A DNA stretch of 64,000 bases from Dama dama (GCF_033118175.1 NC_083698.1:49889501-49953500); one strand, 5' to 3'. Positions 32,961 to 45,200 are shown, counted from the first letter of the stretch. Numbers and translations: made by a program. The notes: generated from the sequence alone by a model not told the origin.

Positions 32961-34228
32961 TAAATCTTTTCCTTTCATGTCTCACATTGTAATACTTTAT
33001 CAAGTTCTCTATGGCAGAGTTTTTTAGATGTCACCAGGAGGCATTCTTTCCTTCTTTATTAAAAGAAATTCTGAAGTTTAGTAGGGAGCATGGCTGTTCT
33101 AGGTCTTAGTTTTCCAAGTTTCCATTACAGATTTAGTTCTGACCAAAGGGATAGGAGAGAAAGTGATGCTTGCCACTAGATGATGATAGAAATGGGACAG
33201 GCACATTGGCCAGGAGATGGAAGCCCCCGGTTAAGAATGGCAGATCATTCATACCAGTCCTGAGACTTCTTATCTTGGTATGATTACATGAGCACAAAGT
33301 AAACCGCCTGTATTTTAGGTCTCCGTTGCAAAAGCTTAAACTGTGCGCTCATAATTCAACCCACCAGAGGAGCATAGCACTGTACTAGAGAAAAAGTAGG
33401 CGATTTCTAGATTAACATTGTAGCAGAGTCTTTACCACACTGAATGTACACTCCTGACAGTGAATAGTGGTACTTAGAAACATCCGAATTCTTTAAAAAT
33501 TCTAGAGATTCATAATGAGCAGCGTGAATTTATAGTGCTGAACTGTGCAAAAATTAATAGTCTCAGAAGTTCTCCGTAGCTATTCTCCAGCCTCTTGGCT
33601 GCCTCGACTTTAAGTTAACTTTAAGTCAAGTAAACTTTTCCTCTTTACTTCCAGACTGCCCTATGGCTTCTTTGGCATACTCCACTCAGATTATGCCTCT
33701 CTCTTCTTCCTTACATGGGGCACGACTACCAACCAAATTGAGCAACTGACATTGTAATTGTCCCTTGGAACTGCCTGAGAATGTGGGAGAAATGCCTGAG
33801 AATGCCTGAGAAACCAGTCTGGCTTCTCTGGGATTGAACCTTGGGCAATATTTTAATGGGGTCACCTTTCTATTGGATCAGATTTCCCTGAAGTTTACGA
33901 AATTGCCTTCTACAGAGAGTTTGAGATTGTAAGTTCAGACACTGGTAATAATTCTGCTGACTATATGTAACAAAGGGAAATGTTCTTGCAATAATAGAAA
34001 CCAACGACTATTGAATATTTTGCAAAATGATGTGTCACAGTAATACTATGATATCTCATGGTTTGTTTTTCCCACCTGTTAATATCGTGTTGCATAAAAT
34101 TGATTTAGAGGCTCATCTTGGACTTCAGGCTGATGTATCTGTTATACTTCATAAGCCTACACTGCCTCTTGCTAGCTGTTCTAAATAACTCTTCTCATGT
34201 CACTAGTAATAGGTCCACAGGTCATTTT

Positions 34229-34328
34229 ATTTTAATTTATTTTGTATTGGAGTATAGCCAATTAACAAACAATGTTGTGATAGTTTCAGGTGAACAACAA
34301 AGAGACTTAGCCATACATATATGTGGAT
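34229..34328 (-). mobile_element. L1 3'-end fragment (antisense) with TSD
   Basis: 100 bp of reversed L1 3' end ('tattggagtatagccaatta', 'gatagtttcaggtgaacaac'). It is flanked by cacaggtcatttt (34216-34228) and cacaggtgatttt (34329-34341), a 13-bp duplication with one mismatch. A strongly 5'-truncated insertion. Confidence 0.88.
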
Positions 34329-34453
34329 CACAGGTGATTTTTTTAAAGCCACGTGTGTTGCCTCCATGTTCTTCTCACTATTTGGATTGTTTTGATTCCC
34401 AATCTTCCCACTGAAGGTCCCTTTTTGAAAATAAGCAGACTTTAGCAAATAAA

Positions 34454-34766
34454 CCAGTCCATCTGAAAGGAAATCAGTCGTGGATATTCATTGGAAGGAC
34501 TGGTGTTGAAGCTGAAACTCCAATACTTTGGCCACCTGATGCAAAGAGCTGACTCATTTGAAAAGACCCTGATGCTGGGAAAGATTGAGGGCAGGAGGAG
34601 AAGGGGACGACAGAGGATGAGATGGTTGGATGGCATCACCGACTCGATGGACATGAGTTTGAGTAAACTCTGGGAGTTGATGACTGACAGGGAGGCCTGG
34701 CGTGCTGCAGTCCATGGGGTCACAAAGAGTTGGACATGACAGCGACTGAACTGAACTGAACTGGAA
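34454..34766 (+). mobile_element. BovB LINE 3' fragment with 8-bp TSD
   Basis: The last 313 bp of BovB, from 'ccagtccatctgaaaggaaa' to the ACTGA-repeat end. An 8-bp duplication, caaataaa, flanks it (34446-34453 and 34767-34774). The C-terminal coding frame is still open for about 80 codons, but nothing upstream remains. Confidence 0.94.
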
Positions 34767-34835
34767 CAAATAAAATTTCTCCTCTACCCCTACTTCTCTT
34801 TCTTCTTCTACAGACTCTGTTCTTGTGCATCTCTT

Positions 34836-36573
34836 TCTTTTTAAAAAATTTTATTGGAGCGCAGTTGATTTACCGTATTGTGTTAGTTTCAGGTATACAG
34901 CAAAGTGAATCAAATACATATACATATATCCACACTTTTAAAAATATTCTTTTCCCACACAGCTCATTACAGGGTATTGAGCAGAGTTTTCTGTGTTACA
35001 CAGTAGGTCTTTATTAGTTATTCATTTTATATATGGCAGGGTGTAAATGTCAATCCCAATCTCCCAGTTTATCCTTTCCTACCCCTCCTACTTAATCCCT
35101 GGTAACCGTAAGTTTGTTTTCTTCATATGTAACTCTATTTCTGCTTTGTAGATAAGTTCACTTGTACCCTTTTTTAGATTCCATATATAAGCAATATCAT
35201 ATGATGTTTATCTTTCTCTGACTGACTTCACTCAGTATGGCCATTTCTAAATCCATCCATGTCACTGCAGATGGCATTCTTTTATTATTTTTATGGCCTA
35301 GTAATATTCCATTGTATGTATGTACCACATCTTCTTTATCCATGCCTCTTTTGATGGTCATTTAGGTTGATTCCATGTCATGGCTATTGTAAATAGTGCT
35401 GTAATGAACATTGAGGTACATGCATCTCTTTGAATTATGATTTTCTCTGGATATATGCCCAGGAGTGGGATTGCTAAATCACATGGTGGCTCTATTTTTA
35501 GTATTTGTTGAGGAACCTCCATATTGTTTGGCATAGTGGCAACACCAATTTACATTCTCAGTAACAGTATAGGAGGGTTCCCTTTTCTCTACACCCTCTC
35601 TAGCATTTGATTTGTTATTTGTAGAGTTTTTAATGATGCCCACTCTGACAGGTGTGAGGTATACCTGTTATAGTTTTGATTTGCATTTCTCTAATAATTA
35701 GTGATGTTGAGCATCTTTTCATGTCTTATTGGTCATCTGTATGTCTTCTTTGGAGAAAAGTCTATTTAGGTCTTCTTCTCATTTTTTAATTTTTTCCTTT
35801 TATAAATTGAGCTGCAAGAGCTGCTTCCCATGTGGTGCTAGTGGTAAAGAACCTGCCTGCCAATGCAGGAGATGTAAGAGACGGCAGAATGATCATTGGG
35901 TCAGGAAGATCCCCTGGAGGAGGGCATGGCAACCCACTCCAGTATGCCTGATTGGAAAATCCCATGGACAGAGGAGCCTGGCAGGCTACAGTCCATAGAG
36001 TCACAAAGAGCTGGACATGACTGAAGTGACTTAACACTCACGAATGCATGAGCTATTTGTATATTTTGGAGATTAATCCCTTGTTGGTTGCTTTGTTTGG
36101 AAATATTTTCTCCCATTCTGTGGGTTATCTTTTTGTTTTCTTTATGGTTTCCTTTGCTGTGCAAAAGCTTTTAAGTTTAATTAGGCCTCATTTGTTTACT
36201 TTTGTTTTTATTTTCATTACTCTAGGAGGTGGATTGAAAAAGATCTTGCTGTGATTTATGTCTAAGAGTATTCTGCTTATGTTTTCCCCTAAGAGTTTTA
36301 TAGAATTTATCCTTATATTTAACTATTTAATCCATTTGGAGTTTATTTTTGTGTATGGTGTTAGGGAGTATTCTAATTTCATTCGTTTACGTATAACTGT
36401 TCAGTTTTCCCAGCACTAATTATAGAAAAGACTCCACTGTATATTCTTGCTTCCTTTGTTATAGATTAGGTCACCAAAGGTACATGGATTTATCTCAGGA
36501 CTTTCTATCCTGTTCCATTGATTTATATTTTTTTGTTTTTGTGCTAATATCATATTGTTTTGATATATAAATC
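34836..36573 (-). mobile_element. L1 LINE (antisense), 5'-truncated, 15-bp TSD
   Basis: Reversed L1 with the 3' end at the left ('attttattggagcgcagttg', 'ggtatacagcaaagtgaatc') running back into ORF2 ('tatgcccaggagtgggattg', 'gtgcaaaagcttttaagttt', 'ttgtgtatggtgttagggag'). A perfect 15-bp duplication, tcttgtgcatctctt, flanks it at 34821-34835 and 36574-36588. ORF2 is broken by many changes and by a Bov-tA insertion. Confidence 0.96.
35823..36044 (+). mobile_element. Bov-tA SINE nested in L1
   Basis: Plus-strand Bov-tA inside antisense L1 ORF2. Its flanks, tgcaagagct (35813-35822) and tgcatgagct (36045-36054), are a 10-bp duplication of the L1 sequence with one mismatch. It is younger than the L1. 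Confidence 0.95.
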
Positions 36574-36766
36574 TCTTGTGCATCTCTTAAGGTAAAGCCC
36601 TCCTTTCTTCCTTCACCATTATCAGGAGGCTATTCCTGACATACATATACCCCTGCATATGCAGCACTTTCCTTGGCTCTCTAGTTTTACTCTTGCCATA
36701 GCAACATAGCTCCGAAAATAGCTGCAGAAAGGAAATATGATCCATATATGTTATATAAATATGTTT

Positions 36767-36866
36767 ACTCCAGTATTCTTGCCTGGAAAAAATCTCATGG
36801 AAAGAGGAGCCTGTTGGGCTACTGTCCATGGGGTTGCAAAGAGCTGGATACAACTGAGCAACTAAC
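36767..36866 (+). mobile_element. Bov-A SINE fragment
   Basis: Only the Bov-A body, from 'actccagtattcttgcctgg' to 'aactgagcaactaac'. The tRNA head is missing. Confidence 0.85.
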
Positions 36867-37129
36867 TCTATATGAGTTTATATTAATATAAATACACACA
36901 CAGACATATATGTATATATATCTGTCCAAATATCAGTGCTTGGAACCAATTGTCTCACTTGGACTATTTCAATAACCAACTTATTTTCCTGCTTCCATAG
37001 TTGGCCTCCTACAATTCGTTCTCCACAAAGCAGCCTTGATGATCCTTTGAACATGTAAGCCAAATCATGTTCTCCTCTCCTAAAAAAAAGAAGAAGAAAA
37101 AAATGTTCTCCTCCCCTTAAAACTTTCTA

Positions 37130-37530
37130 ATGCTTTCTATGTCATTCAGAAAGAACTCACTGCCTTCATCATAGCTTATAGGAGATTTGGTTCCTTCTCT
37201 ACATGTTTGATCTCATCCTTTTCTCAAGGTATCTCAGCCTAAGTGGCTTTCACGCTGGTCTTCAAACACGCTAAGAACTCCTCGCCTCATGGCTCTTGCA
37301 CATGCTGCACCCACTGCCTGGAACGCTGTTTCCTCAAGTATTCACACGGTTTACATTTCTTCTTTGAATACTCTTGCTTAAATGTCAGCTTAATAGTGAG
37401 GTCTTTTCTGACTACTTATCAAACTCTCCCTTGCCTCCTCCTTTTTCTGCTTATAGCCTCTGCTTGTCACTGTCTGTTTTCCTCCATCACATCAGAGAAT
37501 TTGCCTAAATGGCATAATTATCCACTCCTC
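37130..37530 (+). mobile_element. L2 LINE 3' fragment
   Basis: 'cctcatggctcttgcacatg', 'ctgcctggaacgctgtttcc', 'cttaaatgtcagcttaatag' and 'ttttctgactacttatcaaa' are decayed L2 3' segments in sense orientation. An ancient element, interrupted on the right by a Bov-tA. Confidence 0.72.
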
Positions 37531-37541
37531 CAGTGCATAGA

Positions 37542-37765
37542 GGGATCTTCCCAGGTGGTGGTAGTGGTAAAGACCCTGCCTGCCAATGCAGGAGACGTAA
37601 AGACTCAGGTTCGAGTCCCAGGTCGGGAAGATCCCCTGGAGAAGGAAGAGGCAAGCCTCTCTAGTATTCTTGCCTGGAGAATCCTATGGACAGAGGAGCC
37701 TGGTGGGTTACAGTCTATGGGGCTGTGACGAGTCAGACAAGACCGAAGCGACTTAGCATACACAT
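37542..37765 (+). mobile_element. Bov-tA SINE with intact B box
   Basis: Complete plus-strand SINE. The Pol III B box reads ggttcgagtcc at 37608-37618, a perfect match to the tRNA consensus. An 8-bp duplication, tgcataga, flanks it (37534-37541 and 37766-37773). Confidence 0.95.
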
Positions 37766-37773
37766 TGCATAGA

Positions 37774-38089
37774 ACAATACCTGTCATGTGGTAAGTTATT
37801 ATGTGTTAAGTCTTTAACACATTAAAATAATTAAATACTTTGCTAGTGAAAAGTATTTCCTGAAAGAGTTGTTCTCAGTCCATAAACCAGTGTTAGACAT
37901 TGATTAAAGGCTTAAAAAACTATTGAAATAGAATTTGCCTTTGCCTTAATTATTAATATTTATTTAGTATCCATTGTGGTATAAAATACTAGGTGATTGG
38001 TGATTTAGAGAAGAATAGAGTGCATTTCTATCCTCTAAGGGCAGCACATGAAATTTGTACATTGTTACTCAACTTTGTTGTATAAACAG
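37774..38089. other. Unassigned sequence
   Basis: About 315 bp, AT-rich, no recognised feature. Confidence 0.5.
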
Positions 38090-38200
38090 AGAAGCTATTA
38101 TTGTACTCACTTTACAAATGGGAAACTTAAGGTTAGAGTGCTTAAATGACTTGCCCAAAGTAGTGCAACAAGTTAGTGAGAAGTCCAAGCTTTGCTGCTG
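38090..38200 (-). mobile_element. MIR SINE (antisense)
   Basis: 'cactttacaaatgggaaact', 'gcttaaatgacttgcccaaa' and 'caacaagttagtgagaagtc' follow the reversed MIR core closely. Confidence 0.75.
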
Positions 38201-41200
38201 ATTAGTTTGCATTGCTTTGGACAACTGTGCAGATCCCCAGCATTGTCCTCTTTTCATACCACTATTCTGCACATTCATTGTAGAGAGAAAGTAGTTCACA
38301 GAAGAGTGCAGAGGCTTGTTCTTCTAGCATGGGTAGTTAAAGGTACACACTTTTGAAAATAGAGTACTTATAATTTCATCCCCTGAACTAGTTAGAATTG
38401 ACTAGATTAGACACTTAACCTCCAAATCTCAGTAGTTAATAAAATAGTTATTTTTCATTTGGGCTATGAGCTCAATGTAGGTTATAGGAGGATTTTGTCC
38501 ACCAGAGTCATTTGGGGCCCTGGGTTGATGGAAACTGGACACTTGCTTCCACAACCACCAAGGCAGCCAGAAAGGAGGGATATAGAGCCAATTACCAGCA
38601 AGTATATGTTTGAAACATATACAAATCTCTTTTACTTCTCTGTGCCAAAGTTAGTCCCATGGCCACTTCTAACTTCAAGTGTCAGAACTATAAGAGAATG
38701 GAATATGGGTGAAAATGGTGAGCATTGGTAATGATTACCACACTCATCCATTGCCAAATACACACACAGACACAGATACACAGATATGTGTAAGTTACTT
38801 TTTTTTTTTTTTTTTGTCTGGGAAGATTACTCACTTTCCTTACAAATCTTTGAAGCAAGCTCAGTGTTTCCAACTTGGGCTTATTTGTTGACCTTTTTGG
38901 TTGAAAATTTGTAAAATACAGAGAAACAAAGCTGGATAATGATGACAGAGGAATAATTTATCTTTTCCTGGGAGACTTCACCTAACAGTGGCAATATTGT
39001 CCTCTTATTACACATTGAAATTTGTGCTTACTTCTCAGTTTTTATATTAATCACTTCTACCTTTTATTTGTATGTAGAGCATTGTTGAGAAAATATTTGA
39101 TAGGGGGGAAAAAGAACTGCGTTGTTTTTTGCTATTGCAAATTATTCAAATCATGATCAGTTAAATTTTACTCATCCTCTTCAAAATTGTAGTCAGAAAT
39201 ATGAGAAATGAATGTAATGTCAAAAAGAGGAACTAAATCGTGGTTTATATAGCTTGACCTCCCATAGAAGTAGAACAAGTAGAGAAGAGAGAGTAAGCAG
39301 AAAGACAATGCTTATAGTACATAGAAAGCAGATGGAGAGACTGACTGTCACAGACTATGTTCCTGAGACATTACAAAGGTAATTTTTTCCTCTAAATGAT
39401 TTAATTAGAACTATAAAATATACAATTACATATATCTAGGGGTTTAAAAGCACATAACTATAAATTTCAACTTAATTTTAAAGTCATGTGTTAAAAACAT
39501 TTAAATTATATTTTGCTCTATAAATTAGAAAAGATAATATTTTAGTGCTATTTTAAAAATTATTGGTAACGTTTGATTGTAATGTTTCAGTGATGAATTT
39601 GATAAAAGGAAAAGGAAGTGATGAAGAAATGATATTTGAGATTTCTAAATAGTTTTCTCATTTGGCTATACAAAAGTGGCTTCAAATTTTGTCAAAGTTT
39701 ATGGAGAATTGACATGAGTTTGTTTATCTCATTTTATGCAATACATATGTTTAGAAAAAGCTGGTTGAACATATAAATATTATTTGTAATGTAAGGAATA
39801 TAATCTTTCTATCATCTATCAATCATCTGTCTAATTTAAAGAAAGAGCATCACACAAGAAAGTTATTTTACAGAGTACATTTTTGATAAAGATGTATGTA
39901 CATTATAAGTTTGAAATTTTGGAAATTATATTTCCTTAAAATGAGGCTAAATAGATTTGAATTTCTTAATTTAAATGTGTGATATTTATTTCTCATTATT
40001 TATTGCAGTAAACACACCTGTAACTTAAGTGCTCATTTCATTTATCACACTGAATCTTAGTTCAGATAGCCCTTAAATGGACAGAAATGAGTTATTTAAA
40101 AATAAAAACTACTAAAATAAATAAGTTCTTTGAATTATATATATATATGCTCTGAAACACAGATTGTTCATATTCATAATGATAAATTATATAATAAATT
40201 AGCACAACATTTTATAATCTTTTAAAGTCAAAAATTTAATAACATTTGATTATACCTTTTTGTTACTTCATATATTTAATATGAGAAAATATCAAAAATA
40301 ATAAAAGCGAGTACAATTAAGCAAAGACCCTCTTCAACTCATAATATTAATGATGATTTGTGGAATATTATAAGATAGACTTTACATTGTTATAGTATGG
40401 CAGTAGTACTATATATTTATAGTGGTATATAATCATAAAATAAAGGAGAAATAGCTGTTTATCCATTATTGTTTAAGCTAAGCCAACACAGGTCTTCATA
40501 AAATATTGTATAACTCAGACTTATTTTTTTTCTCCTTTGGATAGCATTTAAATTTCCCTGAGTGTTTCTTTCACCTTAGGAGGGAATTTTTTAGAAATAG
40601 AAAATAAATTGCTTTGAGAACATAATTAAGATGTGAATGTGTTAAATTTGTCTAGAAATATATTCAGTTGCTTAAATTACATAAGGCCGACAGGCAAAGG
40701 GAATACACACTTCAGAGGTTTGCATAATTTTTCACTCCGCTAAGTAGTTTGACTTAGTTTAGATATGACTTCTCTTGTCCATAATGCTCATTTAAAGCTA
40801 AGTTCTCTAGCTGATATTTCTTGTTGAAAATGAAGGAGATCATAAACAAATAATCACTAAAAAATACTCAAAAGGCTGTGAAACAAGTCAGAAATATCTT
40901 TTAATAGAATTATATTAGAGAAGCTTACGTGACAGATATAGGATTGAATTTCAGAAATAGTTTCTGTTTGCTTATTACCTTTACCCATTCATAACTTTGT
41001 AAAACATTTAAAAAGTATTTGTAGTTAAATCTGTGAAATTTGAATGGTACTGTTGCTATTTCTTAAAAGACTCTTGTGAGACAAGAAAAATTATTGAGGG
41101 AAAATAGTGACGGGTGTGAGCCACATTCATTAATAGAAAAAAATATGAGTGTGGAAAACATAGAAAGGATTTTAAATGTATATGGAAAGACATCAGTTAT

Positions 41201-42017
41201 GGAAAGGTGAAATAATTTAAGTATTTGAGTAGTAAGGACTTTCTGAGATCTGCTATGGGCGGCCTAACACAGAGATTGCAACTTTCAGAGAATATGCTTC
41301 AAAAATCTTCGGAAATAATTTCTAAAATGTCAGCTGTTGACTAAAATCCTACCCAGATTTTCTGCTGGTGAGATTAGTGTAATCTTCTCTAGCTCAGAGT
41401 AGAAATCACAAAGCTTCTATTAATAGTTAGGAAAAAGCCCCTCCCACTCAGCTTCCCCCAAACAATTAACGGTTCTCTGTACTGTAGTGCCAAGTTCACA
41501 CTGATCAGAAACCTCAGGTTTATCATAGGAACTGCTTGAAAATGATGAAAAAGTAAGAGTCATTATATTTCTTCATAGTGCAAAGTAAAATAAAATTTCA
41601 GTTCCCCACTCACCAAATCTAGTTATTTTGTGGTTCGTTCTTCATTCTTTGGGTTATTATTGGATTTACATGGTTCAGGGAAGACAGTGTGAGACTCTGG
41701 GAGTCTGCAGTGATCCATTCGAAGGTCCTTGCCGTCAGTGCCCTGATATTTCCAGGCGCTGTGGGAGACCTGCCGTGTCGGGGAGGCAGGTCTACTGCAC
41801 TGTAGAACTTGCCACCATCTTGTCCCACCAAACCTCAGGAATCCAACTACCAGGCATTAGACAATTTGCTTTTGTCATCAACCTTCAGAGGCTTTCCTTC
41901 TCACAGAATTCAGTTTAATGTCATTAAAAGTTTGAGGCTTTTAAAATTAAAAGTTTGATTAATTCCCTGGTGCTTAAGGAAAGCTCAACCCTAGCTATGT
42001 AATTTTAATCCTGAGGT
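38201..42017. other. Repeat-poor AT-rich region
   Basis: About 3.8 kb with no SINE or LINE that I recognise. There is a CA-rich tract near 38756-38790 and a T-run near 38800-38816. AT content is visibly high at 39.3-41.2 kb. A GC-richer patch with a hairpin lies at 41690-41830 and is listed separately. No exon is evident. Confidence 0.5.
41690..41830. other. GC-richer patch with perfect 9-bp hairpin
   Basis: A short stretch with several CpG dinucleotides inside AT-rich DNA. It contains agacctgcc (41766-41774) and its exact complement ggcaggtct (41785-41793) around a 10-base loop. Open frames of 96 codons (plus, 41628-41918) and 70 codons (minus, 41619-41831) cross it, but neither resembles a protein I know. 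On the minus strand 'gggacaagatggtggcaag' recalls an L1 5'-UTR start, so a LINE fragment is an alternative. Confidence 0.5.
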
Positions 42018-42028
42018 AGTAGTTTCCT

Positions 42029-42530
42029 GGGCTCCACTGATAGCTCAGTTGGTAAAGAATGCGCTTGCAATACAGGAGACCCTAGTTTGATTCCTGGGTG
42101 GGGAAGATCTTCTGGAGAAGGGATAGGCTACCCACTCCAGTATTCTTGGGCTTCCCTTGTGGCTCAGCTGGTAAAAGAATCTGCCTGCAATGTGGGAGAC
42201 CTGGGTTCGATCCCTGGAAGAGGGAAAGGTTACCCACTTTAGTATTCTGGCCTGGAGAATTCCATGGACTGTATAGTTAATGGGGTCACAAAGAGTGGGA
42301 CACGACTGAGTGACTTTGGGACTTCCCTGTAGCTCAGATGGTAAAGAATCTGCCTGCAATTCAGGAGTCCTGGGTTCAGTCCCTGGGTCAGGAGAATCCT
42401 CTGGAGAAGGAAATGGCAACCCACTCCAGTATTCTTGCCGGGAGAATCCAGTGGACAGAGGAGCCTGGTGGACTACAGTCCATGGGGTTGCAAAGAGTTG
42501 GACACGGCTGAGCCAGTAACACACACACAC
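42029..42530 (+). mobile_element. Three-headed Bov-tA composite
   Basis: Three tRNA-like heads follow each other on the plus strand, starting near 42029, 42149 and 42318. The first unit lacks its 3' end and stops at 'ccagtattctt'. The second is almost complete to 'gactgagtgacttt'. The third is complete with a CA tail. One 11-bp duplication, agtagtttcct, flanks the entire set (42018-42028 and 42531-42541). I see no duplications at the internal junctions. Each head keeps a B-box-like segment; ggttcgatcc at 42204-42213 is the best. Confidence 0.94.
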
Positions 42531-42541
42531 AGTAGTTTCCT

Positions 42542-43621
42542 AATGTTCTAAAAGAGGAGGTTGTGGCTCAGAAAAATCTTAAAAACTAGTGTATGTTTAC
42601 ATGAATAGTAAATAGGGGACATAGAATTTGAAACAAGCTACCTCATATGTGTCAGATGAAGAATTTAAAGTTGAAAACTATACAGTGAGTCCTCAAGGAA
42701 ACTCATGTTTAGTGGAAAGCAGGACAATGGATAGGCACATAAATAAATGCCTTTCTGTGTGATAGAATTTGAAGTGTGTAATAATATTAGAATACAAGTG
42801 AGAAAAAGGAGAGAATAGATAATTCAATATGGGGTGCTCAGGTAAGGCTTCTGAGAGGAAGCAAGAGTTCTGAAAGTTGAGAAGAGACAAATCTTCCAAA
42901 ACAGGGGGGAAGTATTTTCAGTTATTTTTGCAGCTGTCATCTATCCCCACCTCCACACTTATCTTTAATTTTCTCCATCCGTTTCCTGGTTTCTCTCCCC
43001 CTAAACCCTGTTCATTCCTTACTAAGTGTATTTTGTCATCACATATTATTTATAATAACTAACACAGTTGAGTTATGACATATACTTTCCTTACTATGTT
43101 ATTCCAAATGCACTGAATATAGCATGCATTGTGTCTATACTGTCAAATTAAAATTCAATTTGTAATGCTATTTTACTTGCTTTTATGTTCTGAACTGAAC
43201 ATCTAGGACCTTTCCAACTGTCATAAGGGAAGTTAATAGGAGTAATGGGAAGAAAATAGGAAAAGCAAGTGAAGGCAGAAAAAAGAAGAGAATGGAGAGA
43301 GAAAAGACAGCTGAGGGAGGGAAACAGTGAGAGGGAGAGAGAGGAAAAAGAAAAGTTTCTTAAGAAATATAAACAGTGATAACCTAGTTCTTTTCACATG
43401 CTTGTGAATCTTCTACATGTGAAAGGAAGGTGTTCTGAGATAGGACATTTTAGGGAATATGATCCAAGGACACAATTTAAAGATAGAACATGAGAAAGTA
43501 TAGGAAAGATCATCTGAGACATGATGGAGGCCTAAGGTGCGATATCAGAACTCTTGCTACTATTGGAAGTGCCCAAATTACTTTCTAATTGACCAATTTT
43601 AATTGAAGATACTCCAAAATA
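42542..43621. other. Unassigned sequence with purine-rich tract
   Basis: About 1.1 kb with no recognised element except a GA-rich low-complexity tract at about 43225-43360. Confidence 0.5.
43225..43360. repeat. GA-rich low-complexity tract
   Basis: The plus strand is almost entirely A and G over this stretch ('agggagggaaacagtgagag' and similar), with no regular period. Such purine strands can adopt triplex structure. Confidence 0.85.
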
Positions 43622-43820
43622 GGGCTCCCCCGGCAGCTCAATGGTAAAGAATCTGCCTGTAGGAGCCACAGGAGATGTGGGTTTGATCCTTGGGTTGGGA
43701 AGATTCCCCTGGAGGAACGGCAATGCACTCCAGTACTCTTGCTGGGATAATCCCATGGACAGAGGGGCCTGGCTGGCTACAGTCCATGAGTTCTTAAAGA
43801 GTTGGACGTGACTGAGCACT
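43622..43820 (+). mobile_element. Bov-tA SINE
   Basis: Plus-strand, diverged. The head starts 'gggctcccccggcagctcaa' and the body ends near 'ggacgtgactgagcactg'. No clear duplication. Confidence 0.9.
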
Positions 43821-44009
43821 GTGAAGTATAAGTATTGAATGGCCTACTGGTTTTCCCTACTTCTACTGCAAAATAAAGTTTACACACAAAGCCAGAGATG
43901 AAGATAGAGTGCCAATGAGTCCAACTTACGCTGTCTTCCATGTGGTCTAAAATGCATGTATGTAACAGAATTACCTGGTCATAGGATGTGAATATGACAA
44001 AGTATGTTA

Positions 44010-44140
44010 ATGATTTTTTAGTCCAAAACCTTCATTTTGGAGATGAGGAAACGGAGGCCTAAATATCTGTTTTTCAGGTACAAATAAGGAGACATTAGGA
44101 GTCCTGCCTAGATTTCATAGCCTGGGTTCTCTTCCCTTTA
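44010..44140 (-). mobile_element. MIR SINE (antisense)
   Basis: 'cttcattttggagatgagga' and 'aacggaggcctaaat', followed by 'tttcatagcctgggttctct', match the reversed MIR layout. Confidence 0.65.
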
Positions 44141-44599
44141 AATTGAGGCTTAATTAACATTAACATGGAAAATGTCAGATTTGTGAGCTACACTCTGGAA
44201 ACATAAAAAGTAAACCCTTGAGAAACCAAGCAGAAATTCTAGAGAATCACAAGAAAGAGGGCTACAAATATATGTGACCATTTCTACATGGCCAAACTGT
44301 TTTAGAGATTCATGGCTGAGGATGGGTAGAATTATGGGGAAGCCCACATGAAAATAAATATTTCTGTGGTTTGTAATATCTTGTTTTCCTATGTTTGAAA
44401 TGTATTTTGCTAATTGCAATCTTAGAAGTAGTCCTGAACAAAACAAAACAGCTCTTTGTGTTAGCCCTCTGAGTAGACCCTGGCAGGCTGGCTGTAGGTT
44501 CAGTAACACAGTAAGAAATACACCATGGAACTATGTCAACTGTATAACAGGGAAGTGTCTTTTGTAGAATAGTCCTTTGATATCTTAAATAATGTGATA
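44141..44599. other. Unassigned sequence
   Basis: About 460 bp. A 119-codon minus-strand frame overlaps it (44150-44509), but it matches no protein I recognise. Confidence 0.45.
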
Positions 44600-44745
44600 T
44601 TTGATCATCCGACTTCCCTTTACCTGGCTAACTTCTATTCATACTCTATTTCTTAGTTTAAACATTAATTCTTCAAGGAAACTCTCTCTGATTCCCCAGT
44701 AGAGATTAGATCTCCCATTATATGTGTTCTTTGGACCGTGTACTT
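44600..44745 (+). mobile_element. L2 LINE 3' fragment
   Basis: 'tggctaacttctattcatac', 'ttcaaggaaactctctctga' and 'ttccccagtagagattagat' correspond to the same L2 segment seen at 37.3-37.5 kb. Confidence 0.6.
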
Positions 44746-44764
44746 AACATTAATCAAAATGATA

Positions 44765-45200
44765 AATGTATCAGTCAGGGGAACAGAAATCACACTAGAA
44801 ATTTCAAGGAAGGTGAATTTGATAGAACAAATTAGTTATACAAGTGGTAAAAGCATTGGTTCCATACTCTGGGTCCTTTTTGAACTAGACTGGGGCCAAT
44901 TGACAGTGAATTGGAAAAGGGGGAATTTATGGGCTATACTTAGGAACTGTAAGAGTAAGGTGAGGTGGCCTAGATTGGGGGTGTGTTTTTGACTTCTTGG
45001 GGTGCCTACCAGAGTGCTAGAACTGCCGAAGGGGACATTTTAGCATGGACTGCTATAGCTGAGTTAGGGAAATCACAGCCAATTATGGGACCCCAGAAGT
45101 GTCATAGCCACCTTCAGAGACACCACCACAAAGAGAACAAAGAGGAATAAATGCCCAGTAGAGAGGAAAACCCAAGACTTTCCCTCTCCTGTCAACTTCT
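44765..45200. other. Possible old interspersed repeat, family unassigned
   Basis: 'tatcagtcaggggaacagaa', followed by 'atttgatagaacaaattagt' and 'ctagaactgccgaaggggac', reads like an old mammalian repeat. It may be related to the one split at 29231-30193, but I cannot name it. Confidence 0.35.

Larger units (their letters stand above)
31613..34228. other. Unassigned 2.6-kb stretch with inverted repeat
   Basis: No recent transposon. It contains the 53-bp inverted repeat listed separately and a possible MIR remnant at 32912-32960. A short local triplication of 'aatgcctgaga'-like words lies at 33778-33812. The rest is AT-rich DNA without recognisable exons. Confidence 0.5.

Noticed and set aside
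37542..37765. tRNA gene (good B box and tRNA-like head)
   Set aside because: The head belongs to a Bov-tA SINE with body, tail and TSD. It does not form a complete tRNA cloverleaf gene.
41619..41918. Overlapping 96- and 70-codon frames as a gene
   Set aside because: Both strands are open over a GC-richer patch, which is expected from composition. No homology recognised.
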